Program-made: the position numbers and the translations under genes
In this document: in pieces, positions 22,022-33,200 of the stretch
How the letters are laid out: each line of letters starts with the position of its first letter
How positions within the stretch are numbered: the first letter of the stretch is position 1
The notes under the pieces: model-generated
The model's input: the letters and a program-made list of their open reading frames with translations, nothing else
Databases searched by the model: none
Told to the model about the DNA's origin: nothing
Source: Ariolimax columbianus
Lineage: Eukaryota; Mollusca; Gastropoda; Stylommatophora; Arionidae
Direction of reading: 5' to 3'
Assembly: GCA_036924085.1 (NCBI GenBank)
Contig: JAVGWX010000013.1
Location: 48,607,465 to 48,671,464 of the forward strand
DNA length: 64,000 nt

Positions 22022-22592
22022 GTAATCTTCTTCTTCTTTGCGTTCGGTTTCGTATGCTCGTTTTATGCCACCAGATGGGCTGCATCCATGAAGTGACACG
22101 TCAGTCGCAGGTCCTCAATGGCGCCCCACAGTTTATCTTGTATGTTTCTCTCCTCGGGTCAGGTCTTCTCACGGGAGTCTTGGTGCAGTGGACATGTTTG
22201 GAGGATGTGTTTTTGGAATCTAGGATCCTCTCTGACATGTGCATTGTGCAGTCTGTGCTGCTTTCATTTTATGCATCTGTACATTTAGTCTGCAATGACC
22301 TGTTCTGAGGCAAAAAATTGTGGTATACTGTTTTCTATTCAGTCTATTGGTTGGGTCTTGTGGGTATTTACTGTTTGTTCTCTCTATACACTGTTGTCTG
22401 TATATTTTTTAAATGTTTGCCTTGACTTCTTGCAATGACACTGGGTGGGTGAATTGTTCTCTTTGTTTTCCCTCCCTGGCCAGCCTGTCCGCCCATTCAT
22501 CCCCATGTATGCCGCAGTGAGCTGGAATCCACTGGAGGGTGATTTTATTGTCGTCTGAGAGTTTGTTTAGCTGATTGCTCTCATTTAATCTT
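22022..22592 (-). mobile_element. RNase-H-type LINE 3' fragment with GAA tail
   Basis: The minus strand encodes RNase H motifs ITLQWIPAHCGIHGDEWADR, then frameshifted sequence equivalent to ILQTCPLHQDSREK of the terminal finger and KLWGAIEDLRLTC. It ends in ttcttcttcttt at 22026-22040, i.e. (GAA)n on its strand. It is a different family from the 60.7-kb element. Confidence 0.75.
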
Positions 22593-22819
22593 TACCGGTA
22601 AATGACAAATGGCCAATTTCAACTGCCAATTATCAAAGAAGTTTCTTAAAACTGAAATTAGCCAAAGCGTATCAGAGATCTGCAGTGAGCCAGAAAAGAC
22701 TTCTTCTTACTTTCTTAGTCGTTCCTCTTCTACCGTGATATGTAGAGGTATGCCGGAGAGAACGCCAAAATGCTCTATCCGCCGTCTTTTTCCTGGCCTT
22801 TTTTTCAATTCAGCCTTCG

Positions 22820-22906
22820 GTCGGTTGGTTGGTTGATTGGTTGGTTGGTTAGTTGGTTGGTTGGTTGGTAGATAGGTAGGTAGGTAGCTAGCTGGCTAGC
22901 TAGCTA
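22820..22906. repeat. Tetranucleotide microsatellite (ttgg/taga/tagc)
   Basis: Runs of ggtt, then gtag and gcta repeats. Confidence 0.9.
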
Positions 22907-22924
22907 ATGCTCACAATTGGTGTA

Positions 22925-23262
22925 AACCTTTTTTGCGCATGAAAAGGGCGGAGCTTGCGGCAGAAATTAGTAGCTGTCCTGACATACCGAGCGTGCTGAT
23001 GAAGAGGGCCGTGGTCCTCCAGGCGGTTGTGCAATGCTTGGCTTCATATGCGTGTTAGTCACTACTACGCGGATTACATCGAACCTCACCTTGTTAGTCA
23101 GACTGTTGTCATCGACAACCGCCGGTTTCCAGGACGACCAACGAGAAGGTCAGCTGAGGGTCTTGGCTAGAAGGTTTCTTCTGACCTTGGCTAACATTGT
23201 CTGATCAGTGTGTTTTGTCTGACCAGACGTTAGCCTCATCGTCCCATCCCTAGGTCACTTAG
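22925..23262 (+). repeat. Rep-2 copy (diverged)
   Basis: Contains ggcggttgtgcaatgcttgg, gttagtcactactacgcgg, ttgttagtcagactgttgtc, and a terminal ggctaacattgtctgatcag block. Confidence 0.78.
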
Positions 23263-23274
23263 GGACTGTCGTAT

Positions 23275-23430
23275 GTTGTCTTCCCAACGTACTTTGGGAC
23301 GTCCTGGAGGTCTGCGCCCTTGACTTATTATCTCCCATGACCGCATTGGTATTCGATCATCTTCCATTTTACAGAAATGGCCAAACCACTGTAGTTGGGA
23401 CTGTTCCACTCGTGTCTGCAGGGTTGGACT
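23275..23430 (-). mobile_element. Small RTE-like LINE fragment
   Basis: The minus strand gives NYSGLAISVKWKMIEYQCGH (the WFGHxxKMxDDRIPM block, frame-shifted) and LQDVPKYVG (GRPKxRW block). It is too short to assign further. Confidence 0.5.
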
Positions 23431-23504
23431 TCGACATTGCCAGATTGCTACGTATTGTGGAAAGACTTAGTAATATAGCAATACTGTCGATTGACATAAA
23501 TCTC

Positions 23505-23795
23505 AATTTAGATTTCAGTACTGTTATTAATGAATTTGTTTAGATTTATGTACTGTTAATGGTCAATTTGTTAAGATTTCAGTACTGTTATTAATAAATT
23601 TGTTTAGATTTCAGTACTGTTCTTGGTGAATTAGTTTAGATTTCAGTACTGTTAATGGTGAATTTGTTGAGATTTCAGTACTGTTCTTGGTGAATTAGTT
23701 TAGATTTCAGTACTGTTATTGGTGAATTTGTTTAGATTTCAGTATGTTATTGGTGAATTTGTTTAGATTTCAGTACTGTTATTGATGAATTTGAA
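23505..23795. repeat. 32-bp tandem repeat, about 9 copies
   Basis: Units are agatttcagtactgttattg plus gtgaatttgttt, with att/ctt/aat variants. Confidence 0.92.
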
Positions 23796-23884
23796 CACAT
23801 TAAAACGAGACGATTTTTACTGACATACCAAAAATAAGTTAATTTTACTTATAGATCAATATTTTCTTAAAATGCACTATATGA

Positions 23885-24245
23885 TCGAGTGGTCCGCCGG
23901 GGTCTTTGTGTATAACAAAGACAAGAATAGCCCCACTGCCACACAGAGAGCATGTACTAAGAGACGACTAACTGTGTGACATGGCATAACACCGGTAATG
24001 GTTAGGTGGTTTGTTTAGAGCAGCATAGATGGCGTCTAAAAGTCTTCTTTGCTCTAGTGTTTAAGTCTAATCAGATGGACTCGCATATTGGTTTTAACCA
24101 CCCTCCCTGACACGTGTCCCAACGCAGCGGAGTATTAATCTTCCTCCCAGTTACATCAAGCTCATACCAGAACTGGACCTGTACAGGGGCATTCACTCTG
24201 GAACCTGTGCATGCGCACCCACCCCTGTAGAAGTACAGGTCGACC
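23885..24245 (-). repeat. Rep-1 copy, reverse orientation
   Basis: Reverse complement of the blocks listed for 18015-18415: tgtataacaaagacaagaat, cgactaactgtgtgacatgg, atagatggcgtctaa, accaccctccctgacacgtg. Confidence 0.82.
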
Positions 24246-24778
24246 AATAACTAAGAACACTACATATGCTTTGGGGATGGGGGCAGTAAGGATTTGAATA
24301 CTGGACAGGTACAAAAATTAGGGAAGGTCTAAGCTAAGAACACACGAATTATGGGGCGCAATACTTGACTTGTTCCGTGCGCTGGTAACCTACGTTACGC
24401 CATCGGGAACCGGTGCTCCTTTATTGTTTATTGTAGAGATTTTTTTTCTCGATCATCTTAACGTTGTGTTTACATTTGTTTAATGCATATTTAGCCAATT
24501 ACGTGAGTCTTTTTTTTATGCGAGCAATTATAGGCAAAATATATGTTTTTAACATCTCACTGTTTTCTCTATTTGAATAGTCTTTGGTGAACTAGCTGCC
24601 CAGCTGAGGAGTCTTTGTTCATTCCTCAATTGGTACGGGATATTTTTCGATCGTTAACGGTTCCTAGGTTGACTAATGCTCACAAGTAGGGTTCTGGAAC
24701 AAGTCTAGGAATTAAAGCTGACCGATATTTTCTGAACACATGATCCTTAGTGCCCCTTTGTCTTTTTCTTCATCTTGG
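24246..24778. other. No gene recognised
   Basis: AT-rich unique-looking sequence with no supported feature. Confidence 0.5.
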
Positions 24779-24985
24779 TTCGTTCTCAATCTCCCGCTAC
24801 CAAGTCCTGACCGTTCTCAATCTCCCGCTACCAAGCCCTGACCGTTCTCAATCTCCCTCATGAAAACAGCTTTGCAAATAGCAAGATGTTGTCCGAAGAA
24901 CGGAATGCGTTGTGCCGTATTTTACAGCTTGACTGCGATATTTGCACAATTCGGTCCAACACATCCAACTTCAACAAGTTGAATT
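24779..24985 (-). mobile_element. 5'-truncated SINE-C with triplicated 3' end
   Basis: Three tandem copies of about 30 bp (cgttctcaatctcccgctac plus caagtcctgac) precede the SINE-C body (cttgactgcgatatttgcac). The 5' third of the element is absent. Confidence 0.8.
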
Positions 24986-25061
24986 CCCATTTTGGCTCAC
25001 AGTTTAAATAGGATACATTTATTTATCATATATCTGAAGGTTTGTAAATGGAAACATATTA

Positions 25062-25312
25062 TATATCGTATAACTCACAGTAAAAACACGTGATAAATTT
25101 ACATATAGAATACCTCACAGTAAGTAAGTGTGATCAATTTATATATAGTATACCTCACAGTAAATGTGTCATCAATTTACATATCGTATAACTTACAGTA
25201 AGTCAGTGTGACCTATTTACATATGGTATATCTCACAGTAAGTAAATGTGATCAATTTACTAATCATATACCTTAGAGTAAGTAAGTGTGAACAATTTAC
25301 TATTGTATAACT
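25062..25312. repeat. About 40-bp tandem repeat, 6-7 copies
   Basis: Units contain cctcacagtaagtaagtgtg, atcaatttacatat and gtata, with frequent indels. Confidence 0.85.
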
Positions 25313-25314
25313 CA

Positions 25315-26275
25315 GCAATGTACATCTTGGCCAACTCATCTCGGCTGATGGCAAATGCGAAAGGGAGATCATTTAAAAGAATTGGGATCAAGATGCTGAG
25401 CAGCGCATGAGCTGCAGTGGTCAGCGACCCATAGCTGACTGCTAGCGTCAGGGCCAGCGAAACAGAGCTGCCTCCACGTGGTGATCCTGGGTAACAGGCT
25501 GCATCAGGGCAGACTAGCTAAGGAGAAGGGATCGAAGAGGGAATGCTAACCCGGTACTCAAAAAATGCTTGCTGAAGTCGGATGTGTTGGACCGAAAAGG
25601 TGCAAATATCGCAGCCAAGCTGTAAACTACGACACAGTGCTTTCCGTTCTCTGAACTACATTCTGCTACTTAAGCGGTTTTAGGGTTTGGTTGCGGGAGA
25701 TTGAGAACGAACGAAGCCAAGCCTAGCCATTTAAACGAATTGTAATGGTCAAAAATACATTTAACGTCCTGAGAGATTCACTTCTGCCAAAGCAGATATT
25801 TCAGATCTTAAAAATGAGAATCATAAAATGCGATGTGCATTCAGTTTTATTGTTTGAAGTAGAAACCTGGACCCTGACAATGAAAATGGAGAAGCCTATT
25901 GAGGCCTTTGTAATGTTGGTATTCAGAAGACTTGGATGAGTTTCTTGGAAAGATAGGAAAACAAATAATAAAGTTCTGGAACAACTCCAGGTGCAACAGA
26001 CACTTCTAAGGGAAATAAAAATCAGAACAATAAAATATTTTGGTCATGTCAAACGCCCCGACAGTCTGCTAAGGGTTGTTTTAGAGGGCGGAGTAAAGGA
26101 CAAGAGAGCCAAAAGACGACAGAGGTACAGATGGACAGACAACATCAGGATGTGGTCGGGACACAGTTTTAGTGCGTGTACCAGCCTGCGCGGGACAGAG
26201 ACAGATGGTGATCCATTACCGTCAACCTCTGTTGCAGAGACGGCACTTGATGAGGATGATGTTGATACCCTAGGG
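25315..26275 (+). mobile_element. RTE-like LINE fragment interrupted by a SINE-C
   Basis: The plus strand before the SINE encodes VHLGQLISADGKCEREII. After it come NTFNVLRDSLLPKQIFQILK, HSVLLFEVETWTLTMKMEKP and FRRLG. A stop follows, then VSWKDRKTNNKVLEQLQVQQ, IKYFGHVKRPDSLLRVVLEG and RRQRYRWTDNIRMWSG. The order matches the C-terminal third of RTE-like polymerases. It ends in a gatgaggatgatgttgata tail. In-frame stops make it dead. Confidence 0.85.
25385..25728 (+). mobile_element. SINE-C copy nested in an RTE-like LINE
   Basis: Defines the family ends best: it starts ggatcaagatgctgagcagc and ends cgaagccaagcctagcc. The target-site duplication is 14 bp with one mismatch: atttaaaagaattg (25371) and atttaaacgaattg (25729). 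Excising it rejoins the LINE. Confidence 0.93.
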
Positions 26276-26344
26276 TGTGTAAACGGAATCAATTTATACG
26301 TGGAAAGAGTGTTATCAATGTATGTATGAATAATTTGACTGGCA

Positions 26345-26690
26345 GCACGATTTGATTGTGAGAGATAAGTGTTTGATTTGATTGAGAGCGATAACAGTGT
26401 TTGATTTGATTGAAAGGGATAACAGTATTTGATTTGATTGAGAGCGATAACAGTGTTTGATTTGATTGAGAGAGATAACAGTGTTTGATTTGATTGAGAG
26501 CGATAACAGTGTTTGATTTGATTGAGAGGGATAACAGTATTTGATTTGATTGAGAGCGATAACAGTGTTTGATTTGATTGAGAGGGATAACAGTATTTGA
26601 TTTGATTGAGAGCGATAACAGTGTTTGATTTGATTGAGAGAGATAACAGGGTTTGATTTGATTGAGAGCGATAATAGTGTTTTTATAAGA
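26345..26690. repeat. 28-bp tandem repeat, about 12 copies
   Basis: Units are gtttgatttgattgagagcg plus ataacagt, alternating agcg, aggg and agag variants in a partly regular pattern. The 161-codon minus frame over it is repetitive. Confidence 0.93.
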
Positions 26691-27328
26691 TCGTTTGAAG
26701 CCGAGAAAACCTCTAAATTGTGTGTGCGGTTGACTGCGGCCCTTTCCAGACCAGCGACAGAGCTCGCAAATCACACTAGTCTGCGGCCCACCATGGAAGC
26801 ATTTCTCTATATCATATCACAGGGTAAACGGTTCCCTATCCGTCATTCCTTTTCCGCCTCGCGCGATACGACTAGCAGGTTATGGTTTTTCGTTTAATTG
26901 CTCCCCGTTCGAGCTCTCACCAAACCGGTGATGAATAATACGATGATATGCTATTACAACACGTGTATGAATATGTTTATCTGTCGTCTCTTCCCACTGC
27001 AATGCAGGATACTTGTTTACGGGAAAGACTTCGTGAGTAAACCCTGAGGAAAAATCTGTATACTGTTATATGTCTAGTCGCCTCGATCAAATCTTGCCAC
27101 TGGCCAAAGGAAGCTCAGGATCAGAAAGTGAGGTTGACAAAAGGCGCAGTTTCTTCCTCACTTTAATCCAAATCACCGCGTAGGTCACCAATTTCAGCGG
27201 ACACAGCAAGAGAGAAGACAGTCCACGCGGCTGAACAATGAAAGTAGTCTTCATCACATGCGATGGACGAACATCACCACCATCATGAATTTTTTGGGGG
27301 AAATGCCCACATTAAATAACCACTACAT
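26691..27328. other. No gene recognised
   Basis: Contains small open frames only. No domain or repeat was identified. Confidence 0.5.
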
Positions 27329-27679
27329 GATCAAAATGCTGAGCAGTGCATGAGCTGCAGCGGTCAGCAACCCATGGCTGACTACAAGGGTCGGGGCCAG
27401 CGAACCAGAGCTGCCAAAACCCTTCTACACCTCCACGCGGTGATCCTGGATAGCAGACTGCAACAGAGCAGACTGACTAATGAGAAGAGATCGAAGTGGG
27501 AAGGCTAACCTGGTACTCAAAAAATGCCTGCTGAAGTCGGACGTGTCGGACCGAAAGCTGCAAATATTGCAGTCAAACTGTAAACTACGGCGCAAAGCAT
27601 TCTGTTTTCCTGACAACAACCTGCAAAGCCTTTTTCAGCGTTTGGTATCGGGACAGTGAGAACGAAGAAGAAGAAGAAT
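27329..27679 (+). mobile_element. SINE-C copy with GAA tail
   Basis: Runs from gatcaaaatgctgagcagtg to a tail gaacgaagaagaagaagaat, i.e. a simple GAA tail rather than the gaacgaagccaagcc form. The body includes gctgaagtcggacgtgtcgg. Confidence 0.88.
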
Positions 27680-27721
27680 AGCTTTACTCTTTTGTGCGCC
27701 TTAAACAAGTGTTAGACCAAG

Positions 27722-27980
27722 TAGTTGAAGTGGGAAGGATCCGAAGAAGACAAAGAAAGTCATGGATTGAAGAGGGAAGGATCCGAGTAAGACAAAGAAC
27801 GTCACGAGTTGAAGTGGGAAGGAAGCGAGGATGACAAAGAAAGGCATGAGTTTAAGTGGGAAGGAAGCGAGGATGACAAAGAAAGGCATGAGTTGAAGGG
27901 GAAAGAAAGCGAGGATGACAAAGAAAGGCACGTCTTGAAATGGGGAGGAAGTGAGGAAGATAAAGAAAGGAATGTGTTGA
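27722..27980 (+). repeat. 42-bp tandem repeat, 6 copies, in-frame on plus strand
   Basis: Each unit encodes about 14 residues (ELKWEGSEDDKERH). The frame is open from unit 3 onward; unit 2 has a taa. After the array it continues to a stop at 28063 with LKTPKNSQDMILQTLAGGF. The array is highly charged and has no recognised domain. It could be a decayed coding exon or a satellite whose length happens to be a multiple of 3. Confidence 0.85.
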
Positions 27981-28154
27981 AAACACCTAAGAATAGTCAG
28001 GACATGATTTTACAAACCCTCGCAGGAGGATTTAGGACATTTTGTCTTGATGTTTTGTGTTAAATTATGGCGCCTTCACAACCGTAACAGATTAAGCGTT
28101 TGTTGATTGTTAGAACAAGTGTGCCACCGAGCAGTCGTTATTCTGCTTCTTCTT

Positions 28155-29060
28155 CTTCAATCAACTGATGCTATGCTTCAAGGTCGGTTAGGTCCACGGA
28201 TGAGGCTGTACGTTTCAGGTCGTCGTCGGTCCCCCACAGCTTGTGGAACAGCGCTAGGTCAGACTGCCTCGCTTTGGTCTGCATAGGTAGAACAGTCCGG
28301 CTCGATGGGTCACTGCCTCGCTTTGGTCTGCATAGGTAGGGCAGTCCGGCTGGATGGGTCACTGCCTCGCTTTGATCTGCATAGGTAGGACAGTCCGGCT
28401 GGATGGGTCACTGCCTCGCTTTGATCTGCATAGGTAGAACAGTCCGGCTGGATGGGTCACTGCCTCGCTTTGGTCTGCATAGGTAGGGCAGTCCGGCTGG
28501 ATGGGTCACTGCCTCGCTTTGATCTGCATAGGTAGGACAGTCCGGCTGGATGGGTCACTGCCTCGCTTTGGTCTGCATAGGTAGGGCAGTCCGGCTGGAT
28601 GGGTCACTGCCTCGCTTTGGTCTGCATAGGTAGGACAGTCCGGCTGGATGGGTCACTGCCTCGCTTTGGTCTGCATAGGTAGGGCTGTCCGGCTCAATGG
28701 GTCAGACTGCCTCGCTTTGGTCTGCATAGGTAGGGCACTCCTGCTGGATATGTTGTGGTTTTTTGCTTGGGTGAATGGGTAACTTAAGTCTGCAATGTCC
28801 CATTCTGTGTCTGAAGATCTGTGTCTGTCCATGTTTGCCAAATTTGTCTATGATGTCATTTTCTGACTTGAATTCTTTCTGCTGGTCTCTCCATTCCATC
28901 CACATGGATCGTTTGATGAGTGTCTTTGCTTCTTTATAGCTCTGTGGATGGCAAGTCTGCGTACCGCCACTAAAGGTTTTTGCGAGCTCATCTGCCTCCT
29001 CATTTCCAGGGATCCCACATTCGGCCTTAATTCACTGTAGGTCTAGATCTGTTTTTTTGA
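28155..29060 (-). mobile_element. RNase-H-type LINE 3' fragment with internal minisatellite
   Basis: The minus strand gives IKAECGIPGNEEADELAKTF (end of RNase H), QSYKEAKTLIKRSMWMEWRD, the finger region QTQIFRHRMGHCRLK and HIQQECPTYADQSEAV. Then, beyond the 49-bp array, LALFHKLWGTDDDLKRTASS and a stop follow. It ends in ttcttcttcttcaa at 28140-28158, i.e. a GAA tail. The finger-region codons were amplified into the array. It is 5'-truncated within RNase H. Confidence 0.82.
28264..28745. repeat. 49-bp minisatellite, about 10 copies, derived from the LINE finger segment
   Basis: Units start at 28264 and recur every 49 bp (ctgcctcgctttggtctgca, taggtagggcagtccggc, tggatgggtca). On the minus strand the unit contains the codons for CPTYADQ and the preceding IQQ-like segment. 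It is the local LINE sequence repeated with a frameshift at each unit. Confidence 0.9.
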
Positions 29061-29119
29061 GACAGCAATCCGATATTTTGTTCTATTTCGTGTGAGAATC
29101 TAACATGTTTGGAAAGTAA

Positions 29120-29370
29120 TTTTTTTTTTTTTTGCGTTTGCCTTATTTATCTAATCCCCAAGGCGGTGTGCGTTGCACTGTGGTTGTTATTTTCCGCCTG
29201 TCGGCCCAGTGCATCCGACTTGAGCATGCCTTTTACGTAAGGGTTTGCTTCCTCCTGCATTTTCTAAGGGTTTGCTTCCCCGGGGTAACGGCCGGTGCTG
29301 TGATTGGGATCGAACCCAGCACCTTCTGGTTGTGAGCCGTGTTATTTAACCACTAGCCCACGCCGTCCCC
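29120..29370 (-). mobile_element. SINE-A copy
   Basis: A T run at 29120-29133 (A tail on its strand), the body cttgagcatgccttttacgt, B-box complement gggatcgaaccc, and end ccgtcccc. No clear target-site duplication was seen. Confidence 0.88.
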
Positions 29371-29639
29371 GGAGAGTCGTCATTAACCAATAATGTCCCT
29401 ATGTGGCAAAGGTTGAGAATCCCTGGGCTCAAGGGATGACATATTTGGCTGATTCTCTACAATCACGCACCCAATGATTATGGAGTTTTAGTACAAGAAG
29501 ATCCAATGGTTTGAGTGTTGGCTCCTGCAGTCAGATCCAACATTCTCTCACAGCAGAATCGCATACTGTTTGAGGGCATCGATTCTAATCACATTACTTT
29601 GAAGGTAGCTCGGTCACATGAAGCTGTGTTCCCGTATTT

Positions 29640-29812
29640 GTGTGATCACGTGGCTCAGCAGTTAGTGGCAATGCTCACAATACAAAATGGCTTGTGTTTA
29701 AATTCATGAAATATCAAGGTCATTCCCATACAGGAAATAAACACATTTAAAACATTCATGCTAAAGTCGGATACCCAGTGTCGATAGTTCAGGCGCAAAA
29801 CAGAGTACAGTG
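29640..29812 (+). mobile_element. Old or different tRNA-derived SINE sharing the SINE-A core
   Basis: The head acgtggctcagcagttagtg is A-box-like. tgtgtttaaattc sits near the B-box position. The body ends with catgctaaagtcggatac and caggcgcaaaacag, which matches the SINE-A core. It is diverged. Confidence 0.5.
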
Positions 29813-30290
29813 AATTCAAACTTGGGAAAGAGGACGATTTACAAATTTGAACTAGGACCTTTTCTTAAAACTTTCAGTACAACTTTCAGTTTTTTTTTTG
29901 GTTTTTTTTTGTTTTTTTGTTTTTTTAGGACTACATGGCTACTTTATTTATTTTTATTCTTGTGTTCTTTTGATGTTTTGGCGTTCTGTGTGTGTGTATA
30001 TTCTTTAAATTGATTGGTGCCTTGGCTGTTTATGACAAGTATGATGCGGCCACATGAGCCGTTTAGCATTTGATCACGTATATTTCTCGTTATAAAATTG
30101 AAGAGAACAAGTTGTTCAACATTCATAGTCTTATTCGACCTGTGCATATACAAGGGCATTACAGTTCCCAATTCTTGTACGAGTTGGTAGTAGCCGGGTG
30201 CATTTATCCGCGTGGTGGACTAGGCTCGAGCAGTGCTGGGTTTGTTTGTTTTTTTTGTTTTTTTTTTGGTGCTGGTCTTATCTCAGTTTC
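29813..30290. other. No gene; T-rich, with a Rep-1-like scrap
   Basis: Contains T/G runs (29888-29927 and 30241-30267) and, at 30190-30235, gtggactaggctcgagcag, which resembles part of Rep-1. Confidence 0.5.
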
Positions 30291-30294
30291 CAGT

Positions 30295-33200
30295 CTGTTC
30301 TGTCTCGGGCACGGGTTGTCCAGTGGATGGCTAATTTCTGTCTCGGGCACGGGTTGTCCAGTGGATGGCTAACTTCTGTCTCGCGCCCGGGTTGTCCAGT
30401 GGATGGCTAACTTCCGTCTCGGGCACGGGTTGTCCAGTGGATGGCTAACTTCTGTCTCGGGCACGGATTGTCCAGTGGATGGCTAACTTCTGTCTCGGGC
30501 ACGGGTTGTCCAGTGGATGGCTAACTTCTGTCTCGGGCACGGGTTGTCCAGTGGATGGCTAACTTCTGTCTCGGGCACGGGTTGTCCAGTGGATGGCTAA
30601 CTTCTGTCTCGGGCACGGGTTGTCCAGTGGATGGCTAACTTCTGTCTCGGGCACGGGTTGTCCAGTGGATGGCTAACTTCTGTCTCGGGCACGGGTTGTC
30701 CAGTGGATGGCTAACTTCTGTCTCGGGCACGGGATGTCCAGCGGATGGCTAACTTCTGTCTCGGGCACGGGTTGTCCAGTGGATGGCTAATTTCTGTCTC
30801 GGGCACGGGTTGTCCAGTGGATGGCTAACTTCTGTCTCGGGCACGGGTTGTCCAGTGGATGGCTAACTTCTGTCTCGGGCACGGGATGTCCAGCGGATGG
30901 CTAACTTCTGTCTCGGGCACGGGTTGTCCAATGGATGGCTAATTTCTGTCTCGGGCACGGGTTGTCCAGAGGATGGCTAACTTCTGTCTCGGGCGCGGGT
31001 TGTCCAGTGGATGGCTAACTTCTGTCTCAGGCACGGGTTGTCCAGTGGATGTCTAACTTCTGTCTCGGGCACGGGTTTTCCAGTAAAAGGCGAACTTCTG
31101 TCTCGGGCACGGGTTGTTCAGTGGATGGCTAACTTCTGTCTCGGGCAAGGGTTGTCCAGTGGATGGTTAACTTCTGTCTCGGGCACGGGTTGTCCAGTGG
31201 ATGGCTAACTTCTGTCTTGGGCACGGGTTGTCCAGTGGATGGCTAACTTCTGTCTCGGGCACGAGTTGTCCAGTGGATGGCTAACTTCTGTCTCGGGCAC
31301 GGGTTGTCCAGTGGATGGCTAACTTCTGTCTCGGGCACGGGTTGTCCAGTGGATGGCTAACTTCTGTCTCGGGCACGGGTTGTCCAGTGGATGGCTAACT
31401 TCTGTCTCGGGCACGGGTTGTCCAGTGGATGGCTAACTTCTGTCTCGGGCACGGGTTGTCCAGTGGATGGCTAACTTCTGTCTTGGGCACGGGTTGTCCA
31501 GTGGATGGCTAACTTCTGTCTCGGGCACGGGTTGTCCAGTGGATGGCTAACTTCTGTCTCGGGCACGGGTTGTCCAGTGGATGGCTAACTTCTGTCTCGG
31601 GCACGGGTTGTCCAGTGGATGGCTAACTTCTGTCTCGGGCACGGGTTGTCCAGTGGATGGCTAACTTCTGTCTAGGGCACGGGATGTCCAGCGGATGGCT
31701 AACTTCTGTCTCGGGCGCGGGTTGTCCAGTGGATGGCTAATTTCTGTCTCGGGCACGGGTTGTCCAGTGGATGGCTAACTTCTGTCTCGGGCACGGGTTG
31801 TCCAGTGGATGGCTAACTTCTGTCTCGGGCACGGGATGTCCAGCGGATGGCTAACTTCTGTCTCGGGCACGGGTTGTCCAATGGATGGCTAATTTCTGTC
31901 TCGGGCACGGGTTGTCCAGAGGATGGTTAACTTCTGTCTCGGGCGCGGGTTTTCCAGTGGAAGGCGAACTTCTGTCTCGGGCACGGGTTGTCCAGTGGAT
32001 GGCTAACTTCTGTCTCGGGCACGGGTTGTCCAGTGGATGGCTAACTTCTGTCTCGGGCACGGGTTGTCCAGTGGATGGCTAACTTCTGTCTCGGGCACGG
32101 GTTGTCCAGTGAATGGCTAACTTCTGTCTCGGGCACGGGTTGTCCAGTGGATGACTAACTTCTGTCTCGGGCACGGGTTGTCCAGTGGATGGCTAACTTC
32201 TGTCTCGGGCACGGGTTGTCCAGTGGATGGCTAACTTCTGTCTTGGGCACGGGATGTCCAGCGGATGGCTAACTTCTGTCTCGGGCACGGGTTGTCCAAT
32301 GGATGGCTAATTTCTGTCTCGGGCACGGGTTGTCCAGAGGATGGCTAACTTCTGTCTCGGGCACGGGTTGTCCAGTGGATGGCTAACTTCTGTCTCGGGC
32401 ACGGGTTGTCCAATGGATGGCTAATTTCTGTCTCGGGCACGGGTTGTTCAGTGGATGGCTAACTTCTGTCTCGGGCAAGGGTTGTCCAGTGGATGGTTAA
32501 CTTCTGTCTCGGGCACGGGTTGTCCAGTGGATGGCTAACTTCTGTCTTGGGCACGGGTTGTCCAGTGGATGGCTAACTTCTGTCTCGGGCACGGGTTGTC
32601 CAGTGGATGGCTAACTTCTGTCTCGGGCACGGGTTGTCCAGTGGATGGCTAACTTCTGTCTCGGGCACGGGTTGTCCAGTGGATGGCTAACTTCTGTCTC
32701 GGGCACGGGTTGTCCAGTGGATGGCTAACTTCTGTCTCGGGCACGGGTTGTCCAGTGGATGGCTAACTTCTGTCTCGGGCACGGGTTGTCCAGTGGATGG
32801 CTAACTTCTGTCTTGGGCACGGGTTGTCCAGTGGATGGCTAACTTCTGTCTCGGGCACAGGTTGTCCAGTGGATGGCTAACTTCTGTCTCGGGCACGGGT
32901 TGTCCAGTGGATGGCTAACTTCTGTCTCGGGCACGGGTTGTCCAGTGGATGGCTAACTTCTGTCTAGGGCACGGGATGTCCAGCGGATGGCTAACTTCTG
33001 TCTCGGGCGCGGGTTGTCCAGTGGATGGCTAATTTCTGTCTCGGGCACGGGTTGTCCAGTGGATGGCTAACTTCTGTCTCGGGCACGGGTTGTCCAGTGG
33101 ATGGCTAACTTCTGTCTCGGGCACGGGATGTCCAGCGGATGGCTAACTTCTGTCTCGGGCACGGGTTGTCCAATGGATGGCTAATTTCTGTCTCGGGCAC

